61,347 nt of DNA from an uncultured Pelagibacteraceae bacterium (GTDB lineage Bacteria; Pseudomonadota; Alphaproteobacteria; Pelagibacterales; Pelagibacteraceae), in assembly GCA_902522115.1 (NCBI GenBank), contig CABYUV010000007.1:1-61347 (forward strand), in the 5' to 3' direction. Below the pieces are notes generated by a model, which was not told the DNA's origin, did no database searches, and was given only the letters and a program-made list of their open reading frames with translations. Position 1 is the stretch's first letter. Each line of letters begins with the position of its first letter. Position numbers and translations under genes: made by a program. Shown piece after piece: positions 28,688 through 36,737 of the stretch.

Positions 28688-29839
28688 TCAAAAAAGCTTC
28701 TTTTTGTGTGTCCATGGACCTTTTTTTGTCTTAGGTAAAAACCTTTTTAGATCAACAAGAACTTTTTCGGACAATTTTCTGTAGGTGGTAAGTTTTCCTC
28801 CATAGATATTCAATAAAGGCAATTTTTTAATAATTTTTAGATCAAAAACATAATCCCTTGTAACTTTTGAAGCTGAATTAAAGTCTTCAATTAAAGGTCG
28901 TATTCCTGAATAAGTATCTACGATGTCCTTTGTTCTGATTTGTTTTTTTAAGTAATTGTTTACTGAATTAATTAAATAGCTAATTTCTTTTTTAGATATC
29001 CCTTTATTTTCTGGTGATTTCACTTCCACTTCAGTTGTTCCAATTAAAGAAAACTTCCCTTTATAAGGTAACACAAATATTATTCTTTTATCTGTATTTT
29101 GAAATGTGAATGCAACGTTTTCTTTGTACAATTTTTTTGTAATGATATGACTTCCTTTAACCAGTCTTATTTTTTTCTTAGATTTTATTTTTATATTTTT
29201 ATTTAAAGTTTCATTTATCCATGGTCCAGATGCATTGATTAAAACTTTTGATTTTATTTTTTTTCCATTTTGAAGACTAATGACCCACTCATTATTAATA
29301 ATTTCAGCTTTTTTAACTTTGTTATATTCTAGTATTTTAGCGTTGTTTCTTTTTGCATCTTGAGCGTTTAACTTTGTTAATTTTTTATCATCAATTTGAA
29401 TGTCAAAATATTGAAAACCAGTTTTATATTTTTCTTTAAGAATATTTGAATATTTTTTTGTAAGATCAAATTTTTTTGATTTTGGTATATTGCTTTTGCC
29501 ACCTAAATTGTCGTACAAAAACAAACCAAATTTAATTAACCAGGCTGGTCGAATTTTATCTGCATAAGGAATTATAAAAGGAATCGGTTTGGAAATATGT
29601 TTAGCAATTTTATAAACAATTTCTCTTTCTTTGAGAGATTCTCTAACTAATTTGAATTCATAATTTTCTAAATAACGAAGACCACCATGTACTAATTTCG
29701 TCGACCAAGATGAGGTTGCTCCTCCAATCTCACCTTTGTCAGCTAAACAAACTGATAAACCTCTACCTGCAGCATCCCTCGCAATACCTGCGCCGTTTAT
29801 ACCGCCACCTATTATGAATAAATCAAAAATTTTAGACAT
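28688..29839 (-). CDS. glpD: Glycerol-3-phosphate dehydrogenase GlpD, C-terminally short
   Basis: 383 residues. The N-terminal FAD-binding Rossmann motif is FIIGGGINGAGIARDAAGRG split across residues 9-27; SSWSTKLVHGGLRYLE is the GlpD signature, and GGKLTTYRKLSE closes the oxidoreductase domain. The reading frame stops at PWTHKKKLF, about where E. coli GlpD (501 residues) begins its helical C-terminal domain, so roughly 115 residues are missing. The cut coincides with the edge of the 117-bp repeat. It would oxidise glycerol-3-phosphate delivered by the divergent ugp genes, if still active. Confidence 0.83.
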   Translation of the reverse strand: MSKIFDLFIIGGGINGAGIARDAAGRGLSVCLADKGEIGGATSSWSTKLVHGGLRYLENYEFKLVRESLKEREIVYKIAKHISKPIPFIIPYADKIRPAWLIKFGLFLYDNLGGKSNIPKSKKFDLTKKYSNILKEKYKTGFQYFDIQIDDKKLTKLNAQDAKRNNAKILEYNKVKKAEIINNEWVISLQNGKKIKSKVLINASGPWINETLNKNIKIKSKKKIRLVKGSHIITKKLYKENVAFTFQNTDKRIIFVLPYKGKFSLIGTTEVEVKSPENKGISKKEISYLINSVNNYLKKQIRTKDIVDTYSGIRPLIEDFNSASKVTRDYVFDLKIIKKLPLLNIYGGKLTTYRKLSEKVLVDLKRFLPKTKKGPWTHKKKLF

Positions 29840-29895
29840 TTAAATCATGATTTTTTAAAAATATACAACCTCTTTTAGAAATTTAAAATTTTTAA

Positions 29896-29917
29896 ATGAA
29901 ATTATTTACAATTTCAT
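29896..29917. promoter_or_regulatory. 22-bp palindrome in the glpD-ugpB divergent promoter region
   Basis: ATGAAATT (29896-29903) and AATTTCAT (29910-29917) are perfect inverted repeats separated by ATTTAC. They lie 57 bp from the glpD start and 67 bp from the ugpB start. A symmetric site in a divergent control region is a natural operator for both genes; the regulator is unknown. No Pho box of the pstS type was found in this gap. Confidence 0.5.
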
Positions 29918-29983
29918 AATACCTTAACATTAATTAATTATTAATAAAAAATAAAATAAACTAAACTTAACAGAAGGATAGAT

Positions 29984-31291
29984 ATGAAAAAAATACTTAG
30001 TGTTTTAACAATTCTATTTACTTTCTCTTTTACATCACACAGTTATTCAAAAACAGAAATTCATTGGTGGTACGGAAACAGTGGTTTTCTTGGTGATGTA
30101 ATTATTGAAATTGCAAATAGATTTAACGCTTCACAAGATCAATATACGGTCATTCCTACAGGAAAAGGAAGTTATGAAGATAACATGGCGGCAACTATTG
30201 CTGCATTTAGAGCAGGAGACCAACCACACTATTCACAGGTTTATGATGCTGGTGCTGCAATAATGGTAGCGCAAGTAAAAAATGGTGTTGTCATCGGTTT
30301 TGAAGAAATGGCAGAGAAATATGGCATTGATGTAGATGCTGACAATTATATTCCAGGCATTAAAAATTTCTATGCAGACTCTGATGGAAAAATGATTGGT
30401 GTGCCTTTCAATAGCTCAACTTGTTTGATGTATGCAAACATGGACATATTGAAAAAAGTAGGAATTGAGTCAGTTCCAAAAACTTATGAAGAGTTTGAGG
30501 CTATAGCTCCAAAAATTAAAGCTGCCGGATACATACCTTTAGTTCAAAGTCACTTTCCTTGGATATGGACAGAAAATTTCTTTTCAAGACATAATCTACT
30601 TATGACTGATGGAAACAATGGTTACGATGCTGTTCCAACAAAAACTTTATTTGCTGAAACAGATGCATTTGTAATGCATTGGAAAAAAGTCAAGGAATGG
30701 TATGAAAAAGGCTTTTATGGATATAAAGGAAGAGCGTGGGGAGATAACCAAGCTCCATTTATAGCTGGTGAAGCTGCATTTTGGTTTGGTTCAGCTGCTT
30801 CGTTCGGTGGAATGAAAGGTGTTGTACCTAACTTTACAGTAAACCATATTCCTTACTGGGATTCTGTAACTGGTGGTAAAGAGTATCCAACTTTTATCGG
30901 TGGTGCTGCTAACTGGATCTTAAATGGTCATACTGAGGAAGAGTACAAAGGACTTGCTAAATTTATAGAATTTATGGGTTCTCCAGAGATGGATCTGTAT
31001 TATCACAATATGACTGGTTACTCTGCAGTAACTAAAGGTGGAATAGAGTTAGCTGAAACTATAAATTTCTATAGAGCTTCTCCATATCATAAAGCAGTTG
31101 GTGAACAATTAAGCTTAGAAGGTTCGACTATTCCTGGTGGATATAGAGCTGGTAATTGGCCACAAATTCGTGAAGTAATTTACGAAAATGTTGAGCCAAT
31201 GTTAAACGGCAAAATATCAATCGAAAAAGGATTGCAGAACATGGATAAAGGTGCAGCTAAATTGTTAAAACAATTCGCTAAAACTTTATAA
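29984..31291 (+). CDS. ugpB: Glycerol-3-phosphate ABC transporter periplasmic binding protein UgpB
   Basis: 435 residues with a signal peptide (KKILSVLTILFTFSFTSHSYS) and a family 1 extracellular binding domain. TEIHWWYGNSGFLGD, SQVYDAGAA, VPFNSSTCLMYAN and GAANWILNGH follow the UgpB pattern. It captures sn-glycerol-3-phosphate or glycerophosphodiesters. A good Shine-Dalgarno (AAGGA, 29974-29978) precedes the ATG. A terminator separates it from ugpA, so it should be made in excess. Confidence 0.92.
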   Translation: MKKILSVLTILFTFSFTSHSYSKTEIHWWYGNSGFLGDVIIEIANRFNASQDQYTVIPTGKGSYEDNMAATIAAFRAGDQPHYSQVYDAGAAIMVAQVKNGVVIGFEEMAEKYGIDVDADNYIPGIKNFYADSDGKMIGVPFNSSTCLMYANMDILKKVGIESVPKTYEEFEAIAPKIKAAGYIPLVQSHFPWIWTENFFSRHNLLMTDGNNGYDAVPTKTLFAETDAFVMHWKKVKEWYEKGFYGYKGRAWGDNQAPFIAGEAAFWFGSAASFGGMKGVVPNFTVNHIPYWDSVTGGKEYPTFIGGAANWILNGHTEEEYKGLAKFIEFMGSPEMDLYYHNMTGYSAVTKGGIELAETINFYRASPYHKAVGEQLSLEGSTIPGGYRAGNWPQIREVIYENVEPMLNGKISIEKGLQNMDKGAAKLLKQFAKTL

Positions 31292-31303
31292 TTAATAATT
31301 TAA

Positions 31304-31339
31304 ATAAGGAGGGTGTTGATTTACCCTCCTTATTTTTTA
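31304..31339 (+). terminator. Terminator/attenuator between ugpB and ugpA
   Basis: The perfect 11-bp stem ATAAGGAGGGT (31304-31314) with ACCCTCCTTAT (31323-31333) encloses an 8-nt loop and is followed by TTTTT. It is the third case in the window of a terminator directly after a binding-protein gene. Confidence 0.9.
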
Positions 31340-31349
31340 TTTTACTTAT

Positions 31350-32228
31350 ATGAAAAAAGTCCAATTTAAATCTAGCTATTCACAATATTTATTCTTAGCA
31401 CCACAGTTAGGAATTTTATTAATTTTTTTATATTGGCCAATCATACAAACCTTCAGAGATGCATTTACAATGCAAGATGCTTTTGGATTTGGAGCGACGT
31501 TTGTATGGTTTGATAATTTTTTATTTATTTTTGATGATCCAGCTTATTTTATAGCTTTCAAATTTACTATTATTTATAGTTTTGCAATTACATTAATTAC
31601 CGGCTCAATCGGTTTGCTGCTTGCCGTTCAGGCCAATAATGTAATACATGGTAAAAGCACTTACAAAACACTTTTAATTTGGCCTTATGCAATTGCGCCT
31701 GCGGTTGTAGGTGTAATGGCAAATTATTTTTTTAGTGAAAGATTTGGGCTCCTTTATCATTTATTTCACGAACTTTGGGGTTTCAATTGGTACGAGAGTG
31801 TTTTTGACTCGTATATTTATGTAATAATAGCTGGTTCTTGGAAGCAAATCAGTGCTAATTTTATTTTCTTCTTGGCAGGTCTTCAAGCTATACAAAAATC
31901 TGTAATTGAAGCATCAATGATTGATTGTAAAAATAGTTTTAGAAGATTTTGGACAATTACATTCCCATTATTAATGCCAACTACATTCTTCTTAATAATT
32001 ATTAATATAACCTATGCTTTCTTTGATACATTTGGAATTATTGATACTACAACGATAGGTGCTCCTTCAGGTGAAACAAGAACTCTAGTTTATAAAGCCT
32101 ACATGGATGGATTTAGAGGATTAGATTTAGGAAGTGCTGGAGCTCAATCAATAATGATGATGTTGATTGTATTAGTAATTACAATTTTTCAATTTAGATA
32201 TATCGAAGGGAAAATACATTATAATTAA
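31350..32228 (+). CDS. ugpA: Glycerol-3-phosphate ABC transporter permease UgpA
   Basis: 292 residues with six membrane helices of the MalF-type permease family. LFLAPQLGILLIFLYWP is the first helix; the EAA loop is EASMIDCKNSFRRFWTITFP split around the Gly-equivalent Asn, and the C-terminal helix ends FQFRYIEGKIHYN. It begins 10 bp after the ugpB terminator and overlaps ugpE by one base (TAATG). It forms the channel with one or both UgpE proteins. Confidence 0.9.
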   Translation: MKKVQFKSSYSQYLFLAPQLGILLIFLYWPIIQTFRDAFTMQDAFGFGATFVWFDNFLFIFDDPAYFIAFKFTIIYSFAITLITGSIGLLLAVQANNVIHGKSTYKTLLIWPYAIAPAVVGVMANYFFSERFGLLYHLFHELWGFNWYESVFDSYIYVIIAGSWKQISANFIFFLAGLQAIQKSVIEASMIDCKNSFRRFWTITFPLLMPTTFFLIIINITYAFFDTFGIIDTTTIGAPSGETRTLVYKAYMDGFRGLDLGSAGAQSIMMMLIVLVITIFQFRYIEGKIHYN

Positions 32229-33049
32229 TGACTAGATTTATCACATCAAGTTTTTCACATTTAATTTTAATCATTGGAATACTTATCATGGTACTTCCTG
32301 TGTGGATGATTTTTGCTAGCTCAACGCACACAAGTTCAATGATTAATATGAATGGTCTCCAAATGTTTTTAGGAGATAGCTTTTATGAAAATTACTTACG
32401 GGTTTTATTATATCAGGGTGGTTTCTTTAAAGAGATAACAGCATTAAAAATGTTTTTTAATAGTTTTTTAATGGCTACGGGAGTTGCAATTCTATCCGTT
32501 GTCACATCTTTAATGGCTGCCTACGCATTGGTTTATTATAGAATAAAACATGCAACATTATTGTTTTGGATAATTTTTATCACGATATTAGTACCACTAG
32601 AGTTAAGAATTTTTCCTACTTATTCAGTAATGGCTGAACTTAATTTAGTAAATTCTTACTTTGGATTAATAGTTCCAATTTCAGCATCAGCTATAGCAAC
32701 ATTATTCTTTCGACAATTTTATAAAACTGTTCCAGATGAATTACTTGAGTCTGCAAAACTTGATGGGGCAAATACCTGGAGATTTTTTGTTGATTTTTTA
32801 ATTCCTTTGTCAAAAACGATGATTGTAGCGATGTTAATATTTATGTTTGTTTTTGGTTACAATCAGTACTTATGGCCGCTATTGGTAACAACTTCAGAAC
32901 AATATTGGACAGTGGTTATGGGATTAAAAATGATGTCGGGTTCTATTGTTCATCGTTTTGCTTTTGTGATGATGTCTATGGTTCCACCAATTTTAATTAT
33001 AATTGTGTTGCAGAAACATTTTATTAAGGGGGTTTTTCAAGATAAATGA
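32228..33049 (+). CDS. ugpE: Glycerol-3-phosphate ABC transporter permease UgpE, first copy
   Basis: 273 residues, MalG-type permease with six helices. Key segments are MAAYALVYYR, ILVPLELRIFPTYSVM and the EAA loop LLESAKLDGANTWRFF. It is followed by a closely related second copy that overlaps it by four bases (ATGA), so the operon encodes three permease subunits rather than two. Which copy pairs with UgpA is not visible from sequence. Confidence 0.9.
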   Translation: MTRFITSSFSHLILIIGILIMVLPVWMIFASSTHTSSMINMNGLQMFLGDSFYENYLRVLLYQGGFFKEITALKMFFNSFLMATGVAILSVVTSLMAAYALVYYRIKHATLLFWIIFITILVPLELRIFPTYSVMAELNLVNSYFGLIVPISASAIATLFFRQFYKTVPDELLESAKLDGANTWRFFVDFLIPLSKTMIVAMLIFMFVFGYNQYLWPLLVTTSEQYWTVVMGLKMMSGSIVHRFAFVMMSMVPPILIIIVLQKHFIKGVFQDK

Positions 33050-33897
33050 AAATTAAACCACTTCAAATAATTGCTCATATTATTTTAATATTAGGGGTAT
33101 TGTTAATGGTAGTTCCTATTTGGATATCTTTTGCAAGTTCTTCACATGACTCTGTAACTATACTGACGGAAGGTATGAAGTTTCATATAGGTGATCAGCT
33201 AGCAAGAAACTATAACGAAGTTTTAAATGAAAAAGGTGGTTGGTCAGAAGAAGTGACTGCTGCAAAAATGTTTATTAATAGTTTTATAATGGCATTAGGG
33301 ATTGCAACACTTAAAGTAGTTATTTCTGCAATGTCAGCATATGCTTTGGTTTATTATAGATTTAAATTAGCTGTACCAATTTTTTGGTTAATCTTTATTA
33401 CTCTACTTGTTCCTTTGGAGGTAAGAATTTTTCCAAGCTATAAAATTGTATCTGATTTAGGTTTAACAAATTCATACACAGGCCTTATTCTTCCGTTAGT
33501 TGCTTCAGCTACAGCAACTTTTTTCTTCAGACAATTTTACAAAACAATTCCAGATGAACTTTTGGAGTCGGCAAAATTAGATGGAGCAAATGCTTGGAGT
33601 TTTTTCATAGATTTCTTGGTACCACTATCAAAAACTATGATAGCAGCAATGTTTATCTTTATGTTCGTATATGGATATAGCCAATATTTATGGCCGCTAA
33701 TAATGACAACTGCAGAAGAATATTGGACTGTTGTAATGGGAATGAAAATTATTTACACAGAAAGCTATGAAGGAGTTGCTTTGCCAAGAACAGCAGAAAG
33801 ATTTGCATATATAATTTTATCAATGATCCCACCAGTTTTAGTGGTAGTATTTTTACAAAAATGGTTCATAAAAGGATTAATTCAAACGGAGAAATAA
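33046..33897 (+). CDS. ugpE: Glycerol-3-phosphate ABC transporter permease UgpE, second (tandem) copy
   Basis: 283 residues, plainly a paralogue of the preceding gene: SAYALVYYR, LVPLEVRIFPSYKIV, LLESAKLDGANAWSFF and YSQYLWPLIMTTAEEYWTVV correspond one to one. It differs by an insertion near the C-terminus (YTESYEGVALPRTAERF instead of SGSIVHRF), facing the last periplasmic loop. Complete motifs and good codon structure indicate it is functional. It abuts ugpC with no gap. Confidence 0.9.
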   Translation: MKIKPLQIIAHIILILGVLLMVVPIWISFASSSHDSVTILTEGMKFHIGDQLARNYNEVLNEKGGWSEEVTAAKMFINSFIMALGIATLKVVISAMSAYALVYYRFKLAVPIFWLIFITLLVPLEVRIFPSYKIVSDLGLTNSYTGLILPLVASATATFFFRQFYKTIPDELLESAKLDGANAWSFFIDFLVPLSKTMIAAMFIFMFVYGYSQYLWPLIMTTAEEYWTVVMGMKIIYTESYEGVALPRTAERFAYIILSMIPPVLVVVFLQKWFIKGLIQTEK

Positions 33898-34950
33898 ATG
33901 AGTTTTTTAGATTTAAAAAATGTGACTAAGATTTATCCAAACGGAACTAAGGCTGTTCACGAAACTTCATTAAGTGTAGATGAAGGAGAGTTTATGGTTT
34001 TTGTAGGACCAAGTGGATGTGGAAAATCAACTTTATTAAGAATGGTTGCAGGTTTAGAGGACATTACAGAGGGTGATATTAATCTTGATGGAAAATTAAT
34101 TAATGAAGTTGATCCATCTGAGAGAGATGTAGCAATGGTGTTTCAGAACTATGCATTATACCCACATATGAATGTGTATAATAATTTGGCTTATGGTTTA
34201 AAAAACAGAGGAATTGATAAGGAAACAATTGAGCAAAAAGTAAATGATGCAGCTAAACTGTTACAAATTTCAGATTATTTACAGAGAAAACCTTCAATGT
34301 TATCTGGAGGTCAAAGACAAAGGGTTGCTATGGGAAGAGCAATTGTAAGAAATCCAAAAATATTCTTATTTGATGAACCTCTTTCAAACTTAGATGCAAA
34401 ATTAAGAATTCAGATGAGACTTGAAATTAAAAAACTTCAACAAAAGGTTGGAGTAACAAGTATATTTGTTACACATGATCAAGTTGAGGCCATGACACTT
34501 GCTGACAGATTGGCAGTAATTAATAATGGAATTATTGAACAGCTTGGAACTCCTATTGAGATATATGATAATCCAAAATCTTTATTTGTTGCTGGTTTTA
34601 TTGGTTCACCTCAAATGAATTTTTTAAATGGTAATTTAAAAAATAAAACATTATCTGCAGAAGGTTTTGAAATTAAAGATGTTAATACTGACTTTGAGGG
34701 TGAGGTTACATTAGGAATAAGACCTGAGCATTTAGTACAATCTGAGAGTGGTTTAATTAATTTAACAGTAGACTTAGTGGAACAGCTTGGTTCGGATAAT
34801 ATTGTTTATGGTCAATTGAAAAATAAAAAAGACTTTTGTTATAGGTGTCCAGGAAATCAAACTGTTGAAAAAGGTTCTAATTTAAGAGTAAATATGGAGA
34901 ACAATAAATATTATATTTTTGATAAAAGTACTGGCAAAAGAGTTAATTAA
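33898..34950 (+). CDS. ugpC: Glycerol-3-phosphate ABC transporter ATP-binding protein UgpC
   Basis: 350 residues, MalK-type ATPase. Walker A is [10 protein letters not shown]-loop MVFQNYALYPHM, signature LSGGQRQRVAMGRAIVR, Walker B IFLFDEPLSNLDAKLR and H-loop VTHDQVEAMTLADR. A C-terminal TOBE/OB regulatory domain follows (GIRPEHL at about residue 275). It starts directly on the end of the second ugpE and is followed 2 bp later by ugpQ. Confidence 0.93.
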   Translation: MSFLDLKNVTKIYPNGTKAVHETSLSVDEGEFMVFVGPSGCGKSTLLRMVAGLEDITEGDINLDGKLINEVDPSERDVAMVFQNYALYPHMNVYNNLAYGLKNRGIDKETIEQKVNDAAKLLQISDYLQRKPSMLSGGQRQRVAMGRAIVRNPKIFLFDEPLSNLDAKLRIQMRLEIKKLQQKVGVTSIFVTHDQVEAMTLADRLAVINNGIIEQLGTPIEIYDNPKSLFVAGFIGSPQMNFLNGNLKNKTLSAEGFEIKDVNTDFEGEVTLGIRPEHLVQSESGLINLTVDLVEQLGSDNIVYGQLKNKKDFCYRCPGNQTVEKGSNLRVNMENNKYYIFDKSTGKRVN

Positions 34951-34952
34951 AT

Positions 34953-35873
34953 TTGATTTTAAGTAAACCAAATCATATAAAAATTTATGGTCATCGAGGA
35001 GCTAGAGGTGATCTTCCTGAAAATACTTTAGAGAGTTTCAAATATTTATTTGATAATAATTTTAGTGGATTAGAAGTAGATATTTTATTTTCTAAAGATT
35101 CGGTGCCAGTAATTACCCATGATTTTTTCTTAGACAGAGATCAGACTAAAGACTTAGATGGTAATTGGATAGAAGATGAATATATGAAAATTAATAGTAA
35201 AACTTATAAAGAATTATTAAATTATGATATAGGAGCTGTTAATAAATTATCTAGTTATGGCAGAAGATTTTTAAATCAAAAAAGTTTAGAAAACCAGAGA
35301 ATACCAAATTTAAACAAATTATTTAAATTATTAAAATCTTATGAAACTGAAGATTTAATAATTAATTTAGAATTTAAGTCTAGTCCATTAATTAGCAATC
35401 TAGTTCCTGAACCTATTGAGATTGTAAAACTTGTAAAGCAAGAAATAGAAGTTTCTAATTTAAGCGATCGAATTTTAGTTTCTTCCTTTGATTGGAGAGT
35501 TTTAAAAGAATTTAAATTACAATTACCAAAAATTTCTAGAGGTTATTTATCAACACAACAAGAATTAAAAAAAACAAGAAAAAATATTTATGAAAATTCA
35601 CCTTGGATGGGGTTTATTCCATTTTTTAATAACAGTGAAATTCCAGAAGTTATAAATAATTTAGGTGGAATTGCTTGGCATCCTTTTTACAAAGATATAA
35701 AAAAAAAAAATATTGAAGAAGCACACAATCATGGACTAGTGGTAAATACTTGGACTGTAAATAGAGAAAGCGACATGATGCGGATGATTGAATATGGTGT
35801 AGATGGAATATTTACAGATTATCCTCTAAGGCTGAAAGAACTTTGTGAAAAAGAAAATAAAAAATGGTTTTAG
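34953..35873 (+). CDS. ugpQ: Glycerophosphodiester phosphodiesterase UgpQ
   Basis: 306 residues, GDPD fold. KIYGHRGARGDLPENTLESF carries the catalytic HRG with E and N, EVDILFSKDSVPVITHD the second histidine site, and NTWTVNRESDMMRMIEYGVDG the C-terminal signature (each split here as the motif). It is cytoplasmic, with no signal peptide. It cleaves glycerophosphodiesters imported by Ugp to glycerol-3-phosphate and an alcohol. The start is TTG at 34953, with no Shine-Dalgarno, 2 bp after ugpC, implying translational coupling. Confidence 0.9.
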   Translation: MILSKPNHIKIYGHRGARGDLPENTLESFKYLFDNNFSGLEVDILFSKDSVPVITHDFFLDRDQTKDLDGNWIEDEYMKINSKTYKELLNYDIGAVNKLSSYGRRFLNQKSLENQRIPNLNKLFKLLKSYETEDLIINLEFKSSPLISNLVPEPIEIVKLVKQEIEVSNLSDRILVSSFDWRVLKEFKLQLPKISRGYLSTQQELKKTRKNIYENSPWMGFIPFFNNSEIPEVINNLGGIAWHPFYKDIKKKNIEEAHNHGLVVNTWTVNRESDMMRMIEYGVDGIFTDYPLRLKELCEKENKKWF

Positions 35874-35882
35874 TATATTTTA

Positions 35883-36593
35883 ATGGATTTAAACATAGTT
35901 AATAATGAGGAAAAGTTTTTAGCAGGTAAACTTGAAGGTTACACTTTAAAAGGTGCTGAAAATAAATTTGACAACAAAGGAAACCCTATATCATTTCCAG
36001 GCTGCACAATAATTTGCAATATTCCTATTAATACCGATTTATCTAATCAAATTATTAGTTTCCAAAAAAAAATAGAAAATTTTAATCCTAAAAAAACTTA
36101 TTTCTATTTACCTCCATCTAGTTTTCATATGACATTATTTGATTGTTGTAATTTAAATACAAAAAACACCAATTATTGGCCATCCGATATAGATCCTGAT
36201 ATGGATTATAAAGATATAGCTGTTGAATTAAATAAAAAAATTGAAAATTATAATTTTCCAAAACAATTTAATCTTAAACTAAAAACTTTTTTTGGTGGTT
36301 ATAGTATTATTTTAGAATCCTTTTCTGAAAAGGATGAAAAAATTCTAAGAAATTGTAGAGATGAACTTAGTAGCTTGTTAAAAATTAAATTTGAAAATCA
36401 TCAAAGATATACTTTCCATATTACTTTAGCTTATATTTTGAGACAACTTAATGAGACTGAAATAAAAAACTTAATTGAATTTAATAAACAACTATCCTCT
36501 GACTTTAATAAAAAATTTCCAAAAATTACTTTCAAAAAACCTGAAATGTATACTTTTAAAGATATGCTGGAGTTTAAAAGTATTAATTCTTAA
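35883..36593 (+). CDS. 2H phosphoesterase superfamily protein (DUF1868-like)
   Basis: 236 residues. Two H-x-T motifs, SSFHMTLFD (H82, T84) and YTFHITLAY (H179, T181), are the paired catalytic sites of the 2H phosphoesterase fold (LigT, cyclic phosphodiesterases). The N-terminal region EGYTLKGAENKFDNKGNPIS split by family-like spacing resembles DUF1868 members. It follows ugpQ by 9 bp at the end of the ugp operon. It could hydrolyse cyclic or diester phosphates arising from imported glycerophosphodiesters; an RNA-end role is the alternative. Confidence 0.7.
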   Translation: MDLNIVNNEEKFLAGKLEGYTLKGAENKFDNKGNPISFPGCTIICNIPINTDLSNQIISFQKKIENFNPKKTYFYLPPSSFHMTLFDCCNLNTKNTNYWPSDIDPDMDYKDIAVELNKKIENYNFPKQFNLKLKTFFGGYSIILESFSEKDEKILRNCRDELSSLLKIKFENHQRYTFHITLAYILRQLNETEIKNLIEFNKQLSSDFNKKFPKITFKKPEMYTFKDMLEFKSINS

Positions 36594-36620
36594 AGCCTGT
36601 AATAGTTTTTTTTTTTAGAA

Positions 36621-36737
36621 ATGACATTTGATTTTTATATAAATGTAATTTTAAAGATTTATTACAATAAACTTTAATGTGATTTAATTTTTTTGAAGTT
36701 CATAGATAGAAACGTAATGTTTCCTCTTAGGCAGTGG
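36621..36737. repeat. 117-bp direct repeat, right copy (phyH 3' end and flank)
   Basis: Counterpart of 28568-28684, same orientation, 102 of 117 identical. It comprises the last 18 codons of phyH and 63 bp of its 3' flank. Its inverted repeat ACATTTG (36624-36630) with TAAATGT (36640-36646) differs from the left copy at both arms in a pairing-preserving way and could act as the phyH terminator on the minus strand. Confidence 0.92.

Noticed and set aside
28568..36737. Insertion sequence or phage island as the source of the repeat
   Set aside because: No transposase, integrase, terminal inverted repeats or short target duplication was seen; the repeat is a gene end.
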